A DNA stretch of 64,000 nt from Bdellovibrio sp. NC01 (GCF_006874625.1 NZ_CP030034.1:930001-994000), one strand, 5' to 3'; positions 44,780 to 54,160 are shown, numbered from the stretch's first letter. The notes: generated from the letters alone by a model not told the origin. A program made the numbers and translations.

Positions 44780-45484
44780 CTATTTAGAAATTTGTTTTTG
44801 AATATTGTCGGCCATTTGCGCGACTTCAGGAATGTTTGAATGAGTTGCTTGCGCGATCAGATTTTTCGCAGCCTCACTGAGGGGGCCATTGGTTTTCCCT
44901 TTTAGGAAGTTCGCAAGCGAATGCAGACTTACTAGCTGAGGGTACGCAAGGCTGACATTAAAACCGCCTTGGTGTTCGTCATGTTCTTTGTTAAGGCCGC
45001 CTGCTTCAATGCGATTGCAATCAGCAAGACTCAAGCAGCGCGGTTCGCTTAGAACTTCATTGATGAAGTCGAAGTCTTCTGGCTCACTCAAATTTCTACC
45101 CAGCAAAAAGACTATCGTGCCGCGATCATTTCGTTTTTCAGCGGGAATATCTTTATAAATTTTGCGGAAGATCGCCTTGGTTTCGGCAGACAATACCTTC
45201 AGCTCGCGATCCATGCGCGGATCATTGTCGTTGTGACTGGCAAGGATTTCCTTAAGTACGGAAACTTGCCTTTGCGTGATCTCGCTTAAAGTGTCCGGCG
45301 TTTCTAATTTTTCTTGCGGAGTGTTTGTAGGTGTCGGCGTGACGGTTGCGATCGGTGCTTCCGAATTCGCATTTGGAGCAGTAACAACTTCGTCCCGTTG
45401 ATGGAAGAAGCCGTTACGCCATAGCAGTCCCGCAATTAAAAGCAGTAAGGCGATAATTGCGGGTGCGTATTTTTTAAAGATCAT
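44780..45484 (-). CDS. membrane-anchored periplasmic protein, unknown
   Basis: A 234-aa protein with one N-terminal membrane segment (about 8-25), a Pro/Thr-rich linker (40-62) and a helical soluble part with a single cysteine pair (EPRCLSLADCNR). It is translated after the HESRH protein gene, overlapping it by 11 bp, which suggests they work together; it might anchor or inhibit that protein. No domain recognised. Confidence 0.7.
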   Translation of the reverse strand: MIFKKYAPAIIALLLLIAGLLWRNGFFHQRDEVVTAPNANSEAPIATVTPTPTNTPQEKLETPDTLSEITQRQVSVLKEILASHNDNDPRMDRELKVLSAETKAIFRKIYKDIPAEKRNDRGTIVFLLGRNLSEPEDFDFINEVLSEPRCLSLADCNRIEAGGLNKEHDEHQGGFNVSLAYPQLVSLHSLANFLKGKTNGPLSEAAKNLIAQATHSNIPEVAQMADNIQKQISK

Positions 45485-46151
45485 TTTTCAACTGAGTGCG
45501 CGCCGGGATGTTGCTAATACGCATGATTGAATCATCACCGAATAGTTTCGCATCCATTTGCGTTTTTTCGTTACAGTTTGTGCAGTTCTTTTCAATGTTC
45601 TTAAGCAGAACAGCTTGCAAGCCGTAAGCGCCTTGGTTCGTCGTATCACACGCTGGCAAACCTTCCATCTTCGTGCCAGAAATAATGCCTACGATGTCTT
45701 TACCATTATCATCACGATATGGAGTCGGGCAGTACGCGTGGCTCCAGTTGCCATGATCGTCTTCTGTGTGACGAGACTCATGGAAGATGATGCTGATACG
45801 GAAAATCTGTGGAATGCTGTTTTGCACGTAGTTCGGCGTGATCCACATTGTGTTTGAATCCATCCACGGAATCACGCAGGCAGCAACGGCATTACCACCG
45901 CCACAGCTATTCATCGCAAAACGATTGATGCGTTGACCGAAGAAAGTCATCAAGTCAGCACCTTGCAAAGTTTCTTTCGCAAAGATCTGTTTGTACAAAG
46001 GTGATGTGCCTTTGCCAGTCATGCCCTTAACGAAATCAAGGTCTTGAAGAATTTGTGTTTTTGTCGCTTCAGAAATTGAGCGATCGAATTTGATATCCGC
46101 TTGCGCAGATAAAGCCCCCATAAATACCAAAGAAAAGATAAAACCTTTCAT
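45474..46151 (-). CDS. secreted protein with HExxH-type motif, putative metallopeptidase
   Basis: A 225-aa protein with a signal peptide (1-18, ending AQA-D). Residues IIFHESRHTEDDHGNWSH give an HExRH zinc motif followed by further acidic residues and His that could complete a zinc site. Six or more cysteines (MNSCGGG, AACVIP, HAYCPT, LPACDTT, NCTNCNE) imply disulfides in the periplasm or outside. I cannot place it in a MEROPS family. Start is ATG 46151 with GGGGGGAA; the longer frame lacks a site. Its stop overlaps the start of the anchored protein gene. Confidence 0.65.
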   Translation of the reverse strand: MKGFIFSLVFMGALSAQADIKFDRSISEATKTQILQDLDFVKGMTGKGTSPLYKQIFAKETLQGADLMTFFGQRINRFAMNSCGGGNAVAACVIPWMDSNTMWITPNYVQNSIPQIFRISIIFHESRHTEDDHGNWSHAYCPTPYRDDNGKDIVGIISGTKMEGLPACDTTNQGAYGLQAVLLKNIEKNCTNCNEKTQMDAKLFGDDSIMRISNIPARTQLKNDL

Positions 46152-46265
46152 TGTGTTCCCCCCACAATTCCAAGACGTAATAAACATTTGTGAGCTTGTC
46201 GATAGGATAATCACGAATCCGTTAAAATAAATTTTGCGTCGAAAATTTGGAAAGAATGTGAAAGA

Positions 46266-46292
46266 AAAAGGCTCCCGGTGGGGAGCCTTTTG
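46266..46292 (-). terminator. terminator of the yceI-dioxygenase operon
   Basis: Stem AAAAGGCTCCC / GGGAGCCTTTT with a 4-nt loop directly after the dioxygenase stop. Confidence 0.85.
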
Positions 46293-47063
46293 TTAGGACC
46301 AGAGTGCGTTGCGCATCGAGAGAGAGCCCATTTCGAAGCCCTCGTAAGGATAGACGAGCTTATCGGCTTCGTCGGAAGCGCCGTAACAATAAAGAAGCGG
46401 GTAATAGTGTTCTGGAGTTGGAACGGATTTTACCGCCGCATCACCGAACTTTTCCTTAAAATGTGTGAGCGAGTTCGCATCACGTTCATCCAAGGATTTC
46501 TTGATATCCGCGTCAAATTCTTGAGCCCAATCGTAAGCGGCTTTTGGTTCGCGCCAATTGATCAAACGCAAGTTGTGAACGATGTTACCACTGCCAACAA
46601 TCAAAACTCCTTGCTCGCGGAGCGGGCGCAGAAGTTTGCCGATCTCAAGGTGTTGTTCCGGAGTTTTCGTGACGTCGATACTTAACTGATAAACCGGAAT
46701 ATCTGCGTCAGGATACATGTGCACCAAGATCGCCCAAGTGCCGTGATCGAAACCCCATTTTTCACTCAATACTGAACCGGGAATCAATTTCTGAGTTTCT
46801 TCAGCCAACTTCAAAGGGCCTTTGGCAGGATATTGCATATCAAACAAAGGTTTTGGAAAGCCGTAGAAATCATGGATCGTTTGCGGAGCCGCATTGTGCA
46901 GAACTTGAGTCCCTTGGGTCTCCCAGTGAGCAGAGACCACAAGGATAGCCTGCGGTTTCGGAAGTTTTTTACCAAGGGCGCTCAAGGTCTCCGTGAAGGG
47001 ATTCGTGTCGAGAGCATTCATCGGAGACCCGTGCCCTACAAAGAGCACAGGCATGCGAGTCAT
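46293..47063 (-). CDS. DODA-type extradiol aromatic ring-opening dioxygenase (YgiD-like)
   Basis: A 256-aa cytoplasmic enzyme of the LigB/DODA family, non-haem iron or zinc dependent. Metal ligands are likely His in FVGHGSPM, His in SAHWETQG and the His in the FDHGTW and NIVHNL segments. E. coli YgiD acts on DOPA; the substrate here is unknown. Start ATG 47063 lies 4 bp after the yceI stop, so it is second in the yceI operon, opposite a LysR regulator. Confidence 0.9.
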   Translation of the reverse strand: MTRMPVLFVGHGSPMNALDTNPFTETLSALGKKLPKPQAILVVSAHWETQGTQVLHNAAPQTIHDFYGFPKPLFDMQYPAKGPLKLAEETQKLIPGSVLSEKWGFDHGTWAILVHMYPDADIPVYQLSIDVTKTPEQHLEIGKLLRPLREQGVLIVGSGNIVHNLRLINWREPKAAYDWAQEFDADIKKSLDERDANSLTHFKEKFGDAAVKSVPTPEHYYPLLYCYGASDEADKLVYPYEGFEMGSLSMRNALWS

Positions 47064-47067
47064 AAAA

Positions 47068-47670
47068 TTAACCTTTCTTATCAGCAGGCTTGTTAGCTTC
47101 AACTTTGATAGACAAAGTGACTTCGTCGCCAACAACAGGGCCTGCTTCAACTGCTTTGCTCCAGCTCAAACCGAAATCTTGACGGTTGATTTTGCCAGTC
47201 GCATTGAAGACAACTTTGTGATTACCGAATGGATCGTTTACGTCACCTAGGTATTTCACATCAAGAGTCACTTCTTTAGTTTTGCCTTTGATTGTTAGAT
47301 CACCAACAAGTTTCAAGTTATCTGCAGAACCAACAATCTTTTTAGTAACGAACGTCAACTTCGGATTTTTAGCAGCATCAAAGAAGTCCGGGCTTTGCAA
47401 ATGTGCATCGCGGTCTTTGTTTTCAGTGTTGATGCTTGCCACATCCACGTTCAAGTTCGCTTTAGATTTTTCCAATTTAGGATCAATCACGATCGTGCCG
47501 TCAAATTTTGTGAAACGACCTTCAACAGTCGCGATCACAAGATGCGGAACTTCAAAGCCGATTTTCGAGTGGGCGTTATCGATTTGGTATGTACCTGCTG
47601 GGATTGTTTTACCCGCGAAAGCTGATACAGAAACCAACGTTACAAATGCTGTAGTGATTAAGTTTTTCAT
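47068..47670 (-). CDS. yceI: periplasmic YceI-family lipid-binding protein
   Basis: A 200-aa lipocalin-like protein with a signal peptide (1-19, ending AFAG). Family marks are YQIDNAHSKIGFEVPHL, GTIVIDPKLEKS, HLQSPDFFDAAKNPKLTF and GDLTIKGKTKEVTLDV. YceI proteins bind isoprenoid chains such as those of quinones. ATG 47670 has AAAGGAG; an upstream in-frame extension would run over the LysR gene and is rejected. First gene of the operon with the dioxygenase. Confidence 0.92.
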   Translation of the reverse strand: MKNLITTAFVTLVSVSAFAGKTIPAGTYQIDNAHSKIGFEVPHLVIATVEGRFTKFDGTIVIDPKLEKSKANLNVDVASINTENKDRDAHLQSPDFFDAAKNPKLTFVTKKIVGSADNLKLVGDLTIKGKTKEVTLDVKYLGDVNDPFGNHKVVFNATGKINRQDFGLSWSKAVEAGPVVGDEVTLSIKVEANKPADKKG

Positions 47671-47734
47671 CCAAAGTCTCCTTTTTGTTTTTTGATAATA
47701 CCTGGATGGACGTAGTATCGACCCGTTTGCGTTG

Positions 47735-47764
47735 TTGCGGTAGGTGACATATTTGGGATATACT
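47735..47764 (+). promoter_or_regulatory. candidate promoter of the LysR gene
   Basis: TTGCGG (47735-47740), 18-bp spacer, TATACT (47759-47764), only 10 bp before the ATG at 47774, so the transcript leader would be nearly absent if this is used. Confidence 0.4.
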
Positions 47765-47773
47765 GTTGCACAT

Positions 47774-48676
47774 ATGGAACAGTTAGATTTAAACCAAATC
47801 CGTACCTTTGTGAGAATTGTCCAAGCGGGAAGCTTCACCAAAGCTGCTGAAATCCTGCGCCAACCCAAATCCAGGGTCAGTCGCCGTCTTGCTGCGTTAG
47901 AAAAGGAGCTGGGCGTTCAGCTTATCTATCGCACGACGAGACAATTTCAACTGACTGAAAATGGGAAAATCTATTATGAGCGTTCTCGCGGTTTAATCGA
48001 AGGTCTGGAAAATCTGACGGCAGAGTTGAATGAAGAAACATCAGAAGTTTCAGGACTGATTAAGATCACAGCTTCAGATGATATGGGTGTGACGAAGCTG
48101 GCCCCAGTCCTTGATGATTTCACCAAACAATATCCCCGCGTGCGCTTTGAAGTTTTACTGACACAAGCTTATGTTGACCTCGTCAAAGAGTCTGTCGATG
48201 TCGCGATTCGTATTGGGAATTTGAAAGACAGCAGTCTGCGGGTGAAGAAGATTTCAAGTCTTAGAAATATCTTTGTGGCGACGCCGGGATTTCTGGAGCG
48301 CTACCGTCATGCGGAAGACTTCAATCAATTGCCTTTGCTACCGTTCATTGGCTTAGGCAATGCTCAACAAGTTAAAGTCATCCGCAATAGCGATGGTAAA
48401 AAGCTCACTGCGAAAGTGAACCCAGTGTTAACGACCAACAATCCCTCGATGATGGTTGCAATGGCGTTGACGGGGAAGGGGATCAGTTTGATTCCTGAAT
48501 TCCTCTGCACGGATCATATTCGTGCGGGACGACTGGTGCACGTGTATAAGGGCTATCAAAGCGATGAAGTGCAAATCAGTATGGTGACGCCTGAACAAAA
48601 GGAAGTGCCACTGAAAGTAAAAAAATTCGTGGAGTTCGCAGCAAAAAGACTCAAAGAGATTTTTAACGAGAGCTGA
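47774..48676 (+). CDS. LysR-family transcriptional regulator
   Basis: A 300-aa regulator, typical length. The winged helix-turn-helix is at about 1-60 (DLNQIRTFVRIVQAGSFTKA in the first part) and the effector-binding domain at 90-295. It resembles the AaeR/DsdC-like branch with a short SGLIKITASDDMG linker. It is divergent from yceI-dioxygenase across about 100 bp, the classic LysR arrangement, so it probably controls that operon. Start ATG 47774 gives the normal N-terminus. Confidence 0.92.
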   Translation: MEQLDLNQIRTFVRIVQAGSFTKAAEILRQPKSRVSRRLAALEKELGVQLIYRTTRQFQLTENGKIYYERSRGLIEGLENLTAELNEETSEVSGLIKITASDDMGVTKLAPVLDDFTKQYPRVRFEVLLTQAYVDLVKESVDVAIRIGNLKDSSLRVKKISSLRNIFVATPGFLERYRHAEDFNQLPLLPFIGLGNAQQVKVIRNSDGKKLTAKVNPVLTTNNPSMMVAMALTGKGISLIPEFLCTDHIRAGRLVHVYKGYQSDEVQISMVTPEQKEVPLKVKKFVEFAAKRLKEIFNES

Positions 48677-48679
48677 TGT

Positions 48680-49222
48680 TTAAGAAAGCGCTTTCAGCAG
48701 AAGTTTATACAAGCCTTCGTATTGGTGATGGAAAAGCGAAAAGATAAGCGCACCCCACGTGACGGCAAGAATGCTCATCATCACAAGTTGCGGAAGATTC
48801 GAAAGACTGATTTTGCTTGAAGGACGATTCAAAAGATCGTCGATGCGACCGCGGTCTTGGGCTTCTTTAAAGCGACGTGCAAGGCCTTGCGCAAGAATGA
48901 TTCTTTGTTGCATTTCCATTTTATAGAAATGCACACCGACAAGAGTGCGTGCTTCACTGATATTTTCTAGACGAGTCACAATACCATAACATGCCATCTG
49001 TCTTGAGCCCGGTGGCACGAATTGGATTTTAATCACCTCACCCAGCAGAGGACACAAATCGTCTGGTGCGGTGAAAGCTAAACCTGTCAGGGAAACGTTT
49101 TTGATTTCAGTGCCTTCTTCCCACGGAATTTGTTTGGGACCGGCAACACGGACAAGGCTTTCATCCTCGGTATCGAGAATGTATCTAGGAGATCTACCAT
49201 GGTAGCGAGCAAGACTTGTCAT
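48680..49222 (-). CDS. PilZ-domain protein with C-terminal membrane segment
   Basis: A 180-aa protein. PilZ marks are basic RYHGRSPR near the N-terminus (RxxxR-like) and NVSLTGLAF (NxSxxG) about 40 residues later, then VGVHFYKM; these residues bind c-di-GMP in true PilZ receptors. A transmembrane segment at about 150-170 would tether it to the inner membrane. It converges with the LysR gene (3 bp gap) and follows the CpaF-like gene by 74 bp. Start taken at ATG 49222; the ribosome site is weak. Confidence 0.78.
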   Translation of the reverse strand: MTSLARYHGRSPRYILDTEDESLVRVAGPKQIPWEEGTEIKNVSLTGLAFTAPDDLCPLLGEVIKIQFVPPGSRQMACYGIVTRLENISEARTLVGVHFYKMEMQQRIILAQGLARRFKEAQDRGRIDDLLNRPSSKISLSNLPQLVMMSILAVTWGALIFSLFHHQYEGLYKLLLKALS

Positions 49223-49296
49223 AGTTAACTTTTCGGCAAAAAAGCACCTGGCCTTGACGGGCAAAGCCAGTTTTACCTTGAAAAAAATGTCTCAAA

Positions 49297-50352
49297 TTAA
49301 GCCGCGCGACGGAAAGCGCGACTAGGATCGAAGAAACCTTCGGGGAATTGGAATCCACGCGCATTAAATAACTTCATACAGCGAGGCACATAACCCACAG
49401 GTGCGAGTTCGCCCTTGTTGTCTAAAGTAAACACGGGCGCACGAGTGATCACGTCGCCTTCCATACCGGAAATTTCCATGATGTCAGTGACCATGCGTTG
49501 ACCATTCGGCAGACGTTTTACTTGCACCACAAAATTCACAGAGCCCGCGATTTGTGCGCGCAACGCTTTGATCGGCAAATCGAAATTGGCCATATACAAA
49601 AGATTTTCAACGCGAGTCAGACACTCTTGCGGAGAGTTCGCATGCAATGTCGTCATCGAACCTTCGTGACCCGTGTTCATTGCTTGCAGCATATCCCATG
49701 TTTCATCTTTACGGCACTCGCCAACCAAAATACGGTCCGGGCGCATACGCAATGAATTCACCAAACACTGACGAGCTGTTACTGGGGTCGGTCCATTCGC
49801 GACAGAAAGTAATTGCACCCAATTGCGATGTTGGATTTTTAGTTCGGCCACATCTTCAATCGTGACGATGCGCTCTTCTGCGGGAATTTCAAACGTCAAA
49901 GCTTGTAAGAATGAAGTCTTACCAGAACCTGTACCGCCAGAAACCAAGATATTCATCTTTGCTTTTACGGCTTGTGATAAAAAATAGGCCGCTTTTTCAT
50001 TCAAAGATTTGTTGTTCACAAGATCTTGCAGCGTTAAACGCTTGCTTTGAAATTTACGGATCGTGATCGATGGATATTTCGGAGTCATCGGTGGCACGAC
50101 GATATTATAACGACTGCCATCGGGAAGAACGCCGTCAAAAGACGTTGCAGCTGACTTGTCTTTATTTTCAAAATGCAGAATCGCGAAAACGAAATCCCAC
50201 AAAGCGCGTTCATCGATAAAGCGCACTCCGGTTTCAACAAGAACACCTTTGTGTTCGACAAATATATGCTCGGGTGAATTCACCATGATTTCTGTGATCG
50301 AAGAATCTGCAAGCAATGATGTCAGTGGACCGTAATCGAGTTTCATAGACAT
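49297..50352 (-). CDS. CpaF/TadA-like secretion ATPase
   Basis: A 351-aa hexameric motor ATPase of the VirB11/CpaF family. Walker A is SGGTGSGKTS; the Asp-box region is IVTIEDVAEL; Walker B is ILVGECRKDE, where the usual GEVRGxE is altered; the His box is MTTLHANSP. The N-terminal part is short relative to CpaF of Tad pili (about 450 aa). No Tad pilin, prepilin peptidase or TadB/C genes lie nearby, so it is an orphan or belongs to a dispersed system. Next to a PilZ protein, which suggests c-di-GMP control. It runs downstream of thiL in the same direction. Confidence 0.85.
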   Translation of the reverse strand: MSMKLDYGPLTSLLADSSITEIMVNSPEHIFVEHKGVLVETGVRFIDERALWDFVFAILHFENKDKSAATSFDGVLPDGSRYNIVVPPMTPKYPSITIRKFQSKRLTLQDLVNNKSLNEKAAYFLSQAVKAKMNILVSGGTGSGKTSFLQALTFEIPAEERIVTIEDVAELKIQHRNWVQLLSVANGPTPVTARQCLVNSLRMRPDRILVGECRKDETWDMLQAMNTGHEGSMTTLHANSPQECLTRVENLLYMANFDLPIKALRAQIAGSVNFVVQVKRLPNGQRMVTDIMEISGMEGDVITRAPVFTLDNKGELAPVGYVPRCMKLFNARGFQFPEGFFDPSRAFRRAA

Positions 50353-50421
50353 TTATATCGGAAAAATGCCCTAACCACTTAACGCACAACCCAGACCTAG
50401 GTCGGTAGTCATGCAAACTAC

Positions 50422-51378
50422 TTAACCAAAATGCTTCCAGCCTTTGAAGGTTTCAAGATTACGAACTTTTCCGTCTTCACGAACCGCAATGACGGGCGTT
50501 TCCGTGAACTGACCAAGAACGTTCCATTCTGGGAAACGATCGCGATCGGTTTCATCGACGACCAAAAGTAATTGATAATCTTCGCCACCCCAAAGCAAAA
50601 AGTCCGTCGGCGATGTGCCAAGTTCTTTCGCTAATGTCGCCACTTCGGGATGAATCAGTGCTTGTTCGGCCCATACTTGAAAGCCCAGACGATTGTGCGC
50701 AAGGATTGTGACGTCATTGATCAAGCCGTCACTGCAATCCATCAAAGCCCGCACAGCATGGGCTTGTTGGTGTAACGATGAAACTAAATCTAAACGGGGA
50801 GTAGGTCTTTTGTGACGAAGGACACTTTCAGGATAGCGATCGCCAATTTTATTCTGTAAGGCAAGTAAGCCAGCGTGAGAAAGTCCCAGTGGACCGCTTG
50901 CTAAAAGAAGTTGTCCTGGTTGCACATTGCCGCGAGTGAATGGCGTTTCGCAGGACCCATAAACACTGACATCCACCACGGTCGCTTTCGGAGATAAACA
51001 CAAATCGCCGCCCACGATTTCTACTTGGAATTGATCACCTAACTGAGTCATGCCCTGATAGAATTCGTCAAGCCAAGTTTGTGTTAGATGTGCTGGCAGG
51101 CCCAGTGAAACTTGCGCAAAATGTGCGGTCGCACCCATTGCGGCTAGATCACTTAAGTTAACTGCAAGAATTTTATGTCCAAGATCAGACGCGCTTGTAT
51201 AATCAAAGCTGAAGTGAACTTCTTCAATCATCATGTCTTGAGCAATAACAGAAAGACCTGGGAAATTTCGGAAGACAAAACCGTCATCACCAAGCCCCAC
51301 AACCGTGTTTGGATTATGACGCTGGACGAGAGATTTTATCTTGTCGATTCGATTCCATTCCTTCGGAAGATTCTGCAT
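50422..51378 (-). CDS. thiL: thiamine-monophosphate kinase
   Basis: A 318-aa enzyme that phosphorylates thiamine phosphate to the diphosphate. Family marks are VVGLGDDGFVF, KILAVNLSDLAAMGA (Mg/ATP site), EIVGGDLCLSP, LMDCSDGLINDV and WGGEDYQLLL. The start is ATG 51378, with GGTGAG before it; a GTG at 51387 is less likely because it sits in that ribosome site. Its product is the cofactor of the E1 enzyme elsewhere in the window. Confidence 0.92.
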   Translation of the reverse strand: MQNLPKEWNRIDKIKSLVQRHNPNTVVGLGDDGFVFRNFPGLSVIAQDMMIEEVHFSFDYTSASDLGHKILAVNLSDLAAMGATAHFAQVSLGLPAHLTQTWLDEFYQGMTQLGDQFQVEIVGGDLCLSPKATVVDVSVYGSCETPFTRGNVQPGQLLLASGPLGLSHAGLLALQNKIGDRYPESVLRHKRPTPRLDLVSSLHQQAHAVRALMDCSDGLINDVTILAHNRLGFQVWAEQALIHPEVATLAKELGTSPTDFLLWGGEDYQLLLVVDETDRDRFPEWNVLGQFTETPVIAVREDGKVRNLETFKGWKHFG

Positions 51379-51452
51379 GGGACTCACCGTAGAAGATTGC
51401 TTAAAAATTCTCTCTATTGTGAAATAGAAGGTTGAAGAGTCAAGGAGGATTC

Positions 51453-53615
51453 TTGGTTACATCTAGTGCGTCGTCTCCGAAAAGAACGTCGAAGAAAAAA
51501 AGCTCGCGCAAGCCCAAAGTGGTCGAGCATCCGCTGTCATCTGAAAGCCTTTTCACAAGTCGTGAAACGGGCTGGTTGAATTTCAATCGACGTGTTCTTG
51601 CTGAAGCCGAAGATGCTCGCAATCCTTTGTTGGAGCGTTTGAAGTTTCTTAGTATTTCCGGTTCGAACCTTGATGAATTTTTCATGAAACGTGTAGGTGG
51701 ATTAAAACGTCACATCGCATACGGAGTGTCGCCTAAATCGGCTGACGGAAAAACGCCCTTGATGCAGCTTCAAGAAGTTCGTCAATCTGTGATCCCAATG
51801 CTGAAAGACCAAGCGAACTGTTTCAATAAAGTTTTGAAACCTGCGCTTGAAAAAGAAAACATTCACTTGCTTGCATGGAAAGATTTGACGGAAAAAGAAA
51901 AGGAAAACGTTAAGAAGTACTATGCGCGTAACGTGTTTCCGGTTTTAACACCGTTATCAGTCGATCCGGGTCATCCATTTCCATTTATTTCGAATCTTTC
52001 CGTTTCCTTGGGTGTGACTTTAAAATATCCAAACAGCGAAGAAAAACTTTTCGCGCGTTTGAAAGTTCCAAAAGTTTTGCCGCAATGGATTCGCACAGAG
52101 CCAGAATCGCCTATCTTCCGTTTCGTAAGTCTTCAGGAAGTGATCAAAGAAAATTTGGCGGATCTGTTTCCATCTATGCAGGTTTTGGATGCGATGGTTT
52201 TCCGTCTGACTCGTAATGCTGATTCGGATCAAGACCAAGAAGATGCTGAAGATTTGCTTGAAGCAATCGAAGAGGAATTACGTCAACGTCGTTTCGCCGA
52301 AGTGGTGCGTCTTGAGCATGGACCGAATCCAGATCCATGGATGATCAAGTTCTTAATGGAAGAATTGGAACTGACGGAAGACGACATTTATGAGCTTCCC
52401 GGCGAGTTGGATTATACAGATCTTTCCGTGATTTCGGATTTGGCACTTCCTAAATTAAAATTTGAACCGTATTCGCCCGTCGTAACACCAGCGTTTATGG
52501 AAGAAGGCCCGGGTCTATTCAATGCCATTAAAATGGCCGATCAATTGGTGCATCATCCGTTTGAATCGTTTTCGGCTTCAGTAGAAAAATTCATTCGCAT
52601 TGCCAGTGAAGATCCCAAGGTTCTTGCGATCAAAATGACCTTGTATCGCACCGGTGATAATTCGCCTTTCATTCGTTCTTTGATTCGCGCTGCCGAACAA
52701 GGAAAACAAGTCGTATGTTTGGTTGAATTAAAAGCGCGTTTCGACGAAGAAAGAAATATCTATTGGGCGACAGAGCTTGAAAACTCCGGTGTGCACGTCG
52801 TGTATGGTGTCGTGGGTTTAAAAACGCATGCAAAGACTGCTTTGGTTGTTCGTCAAGAGCAAGAAGGTCTTCGTTGTTACGCGCATATCGGTACGGGCAA
52901 CTTTAACGTCACGACTTCAAGATTCTATACGGATTTAGGATTGTTAACGGCACGTGAAGAAATCACCAACGACATCGTTGAATTTTTCCACTACCTAACG
53001 GGTCGTTCTTTAAAGAACAACTATCAGCATTTGTTGATCGCGCCTGTGAATATGTTTACGAAATTTAAAGCCATGATTGAACGTGAAGCCGATCACGCGA
53101 AGGCGGGAAGACCTGCCCACATCATCGCAAAGTTTAATAACTTTGAAGAAAATGATTTGGGTGTAGCCCTATACGCAGCTTCGCAAAAAGGGACTGAGAT
53201 CGACATGATCGTGCGCGGTTTCTGCGCGATTCGTCCTGGTGTTGCGGGTATGAGCGAGCGCATGCGAGTCACATCGATCATTGGTCGTTATCTTGAACAT
53301 TCGCGCTTGTTCTATTTCCGAAACGGTGCGACTGATCCTGTGGATGGGGAGTTCTTCATTGGCTCTGCGGATTGGATGTATCGCAATCTGCATGCTCGTG
53401 TGGAAGCGATTGTTCCCATTTTGGATCGTGCTTTAAAAGAAAAATGCTGGGAAATCTTGCAATTGTATTTGAAGGAACAACGCCAGGCGTGGAGTATGAA
53501 TTCGGATGGCACGTATACGAAGAAGGCTTCAAATGACATTGGCATCCATCAAACATTGATGCAAACTGCGAAAAGCCGCGCTAAAGTAACTGAAGAAACA
53601 GAGCACACGGAGTAA
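51453..53615 (+). CDS. ppk: polyphosphate kinase 1
   Basis: A 720-aa enzyme that builds polyphosphate from ATP via phosphohistidine. All four parts are present: N-terminal helical domain (SRETGWLNFNRRVL), head domain, and the two catalytic PLD-like domains with KMTLYRTGD, VELKARFDEE, HAKTALVVRQ and YAHIGTGNFN (catalytic His region). A basic Ser/Lys tail of about 25 residues precedes the domain. The start is TTG 51453 with AAGGAGG 4 nt before it; the longer TTG 51432 frame runs over that site. It is followed after 8 bp by sixA. Confidence 0.95.
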   Translation: MVTSSASSPKRTSKKKSSRKPKVVEHPLSSESLFTSRETGWLNFNRRVLAEAEDARNPLLERLKFLSISGSNLDEFFMKRVGGLKRHIAYGVSPKSADGKTPLMQLQEVRQSVIPMLKDQANCFNKVLKPALEKENIHLLAWKDLTEKEKENVKKYYARNVFPVLTPLSVDPGHPFPFISNLSVSLGVTLKYPNSEEKLFARLKVPKVLPQWIRTEPESPIFRFVSLQEVIKENLADLFPSMQVLDAMVFRLTRNADSDQDQEDAEDLLEAIEEELRQRRFAEVVRLEHGPNPDPWMIKFLMEELELTEDDIYELPGELDYTDLSVISDLALPKLKFEPYSPVVTPAFMEEGPGLFNAIKMADQLVHHPFESFSASVEKFIRIASEDPKVLAIKMTLYRTGDNSPFIRSLIRAAEQGKQVVCLVELKARFDEERNIYWATELENSGVHVVYGVVGLKTHAKTALVVRQEQEGLRCYAHIGTGNFNVTTSRFYTDLGLLTAREEITNDIVEFFHYLTGRSLKNNYQHLLIAPVNMFTKFKAMIEREADHAKAGRPAHIIAKFNNFEENDLGVALYAASQKGTEIDMIVRGFCAIRPGVAGMSERMRVTSIIGRYLEHSRLFYFRNGATDPVDGEFFIGSADWMYRNLHARVEAIVPILDRALKEKCWEILQLYLKEQRQAWSMNSDGTYTKKASNDIGIHQTLMQTAKSRAKVTEETEHTE

Positions 53616-53623
53616 AAGCACAA

Positions 53624-54130
53624 GTGGAACTAGTCATCATTCGTCATGCCGTCGCAGAAGAGCGCGAAGATTTTGCCAAGAAAGGTTTAGAGGATCAACT
53701 TCGTCCTTTAACTTTAAAAGGCAGAAAACGCATGCAGAAGGTGGCAGTGAAGCTGCGCGATTATGTGAAGGGCTTTGATGTGATCGTCACAAGTCCTTTT
53801 ACGCGTGCACGTCAAACAGCCGAAATCGTTTCGCAGATTTACTTCGAAACAAAAGTTATCGAAGTTCCTGAATTAGTCCCGCAAAGTCCCCCGCAAGCCT
53901 TATTGAAATGGCTGCGCACACAAGGTCGCAATTACAAACGCATTGCGATCGTGGGTCATGAACCGCATTTAAGCAGCTTCGCAAGTTATCTATTAACAGG
54001 TAAAACCGAAAGCTTTATCGATCTTAAAAAAAGCGGCATTATCACTCTAGAAATGGAATCTTTTGCGCAAGCCGAAGTGGGTAGTGCCCAACTTCTTTAC
54101 GCCATTCCACCGAAATTTTTAGCGGATTAA
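53624..54130 (+). CDS. sixA: SixA-type phosphohistidine phosphatase
   Basis: A 168-aa histidine phosphatase. The catalytic motif is VIIRHAVAEE (His8), with the second-arginine motif in SPFTRARQTAE and the late His in VGHEPHLSS. SixA removes phosphate from HPt or phosphotransfer-protein His. GTG start 8 bp after ppk, so translation is likely linked. Its place between genes for making and breaking polyphosphate is notable because Ppk itself works through phosphohistidine. Confidence 0.9.
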   Translation: MELVIIRHAVAEEREDFAKKGLEDQLRPLTLKGRKRMQKVAVKLRDYVKGFDVIVTSPFTRARQTAEIVSQIYFETKVIEVPELVPQSPPQALLKWLRTQGRNYKRIAIVGHEPHLSSFASYLLTGKTESFIDLKKSGIITLEMESFAQAEVGSAQLLYAIPPKFLAD

Positions 54131-54160
54131 TTACTCCCGCGAAGCTGGAGTGTAGACCAG

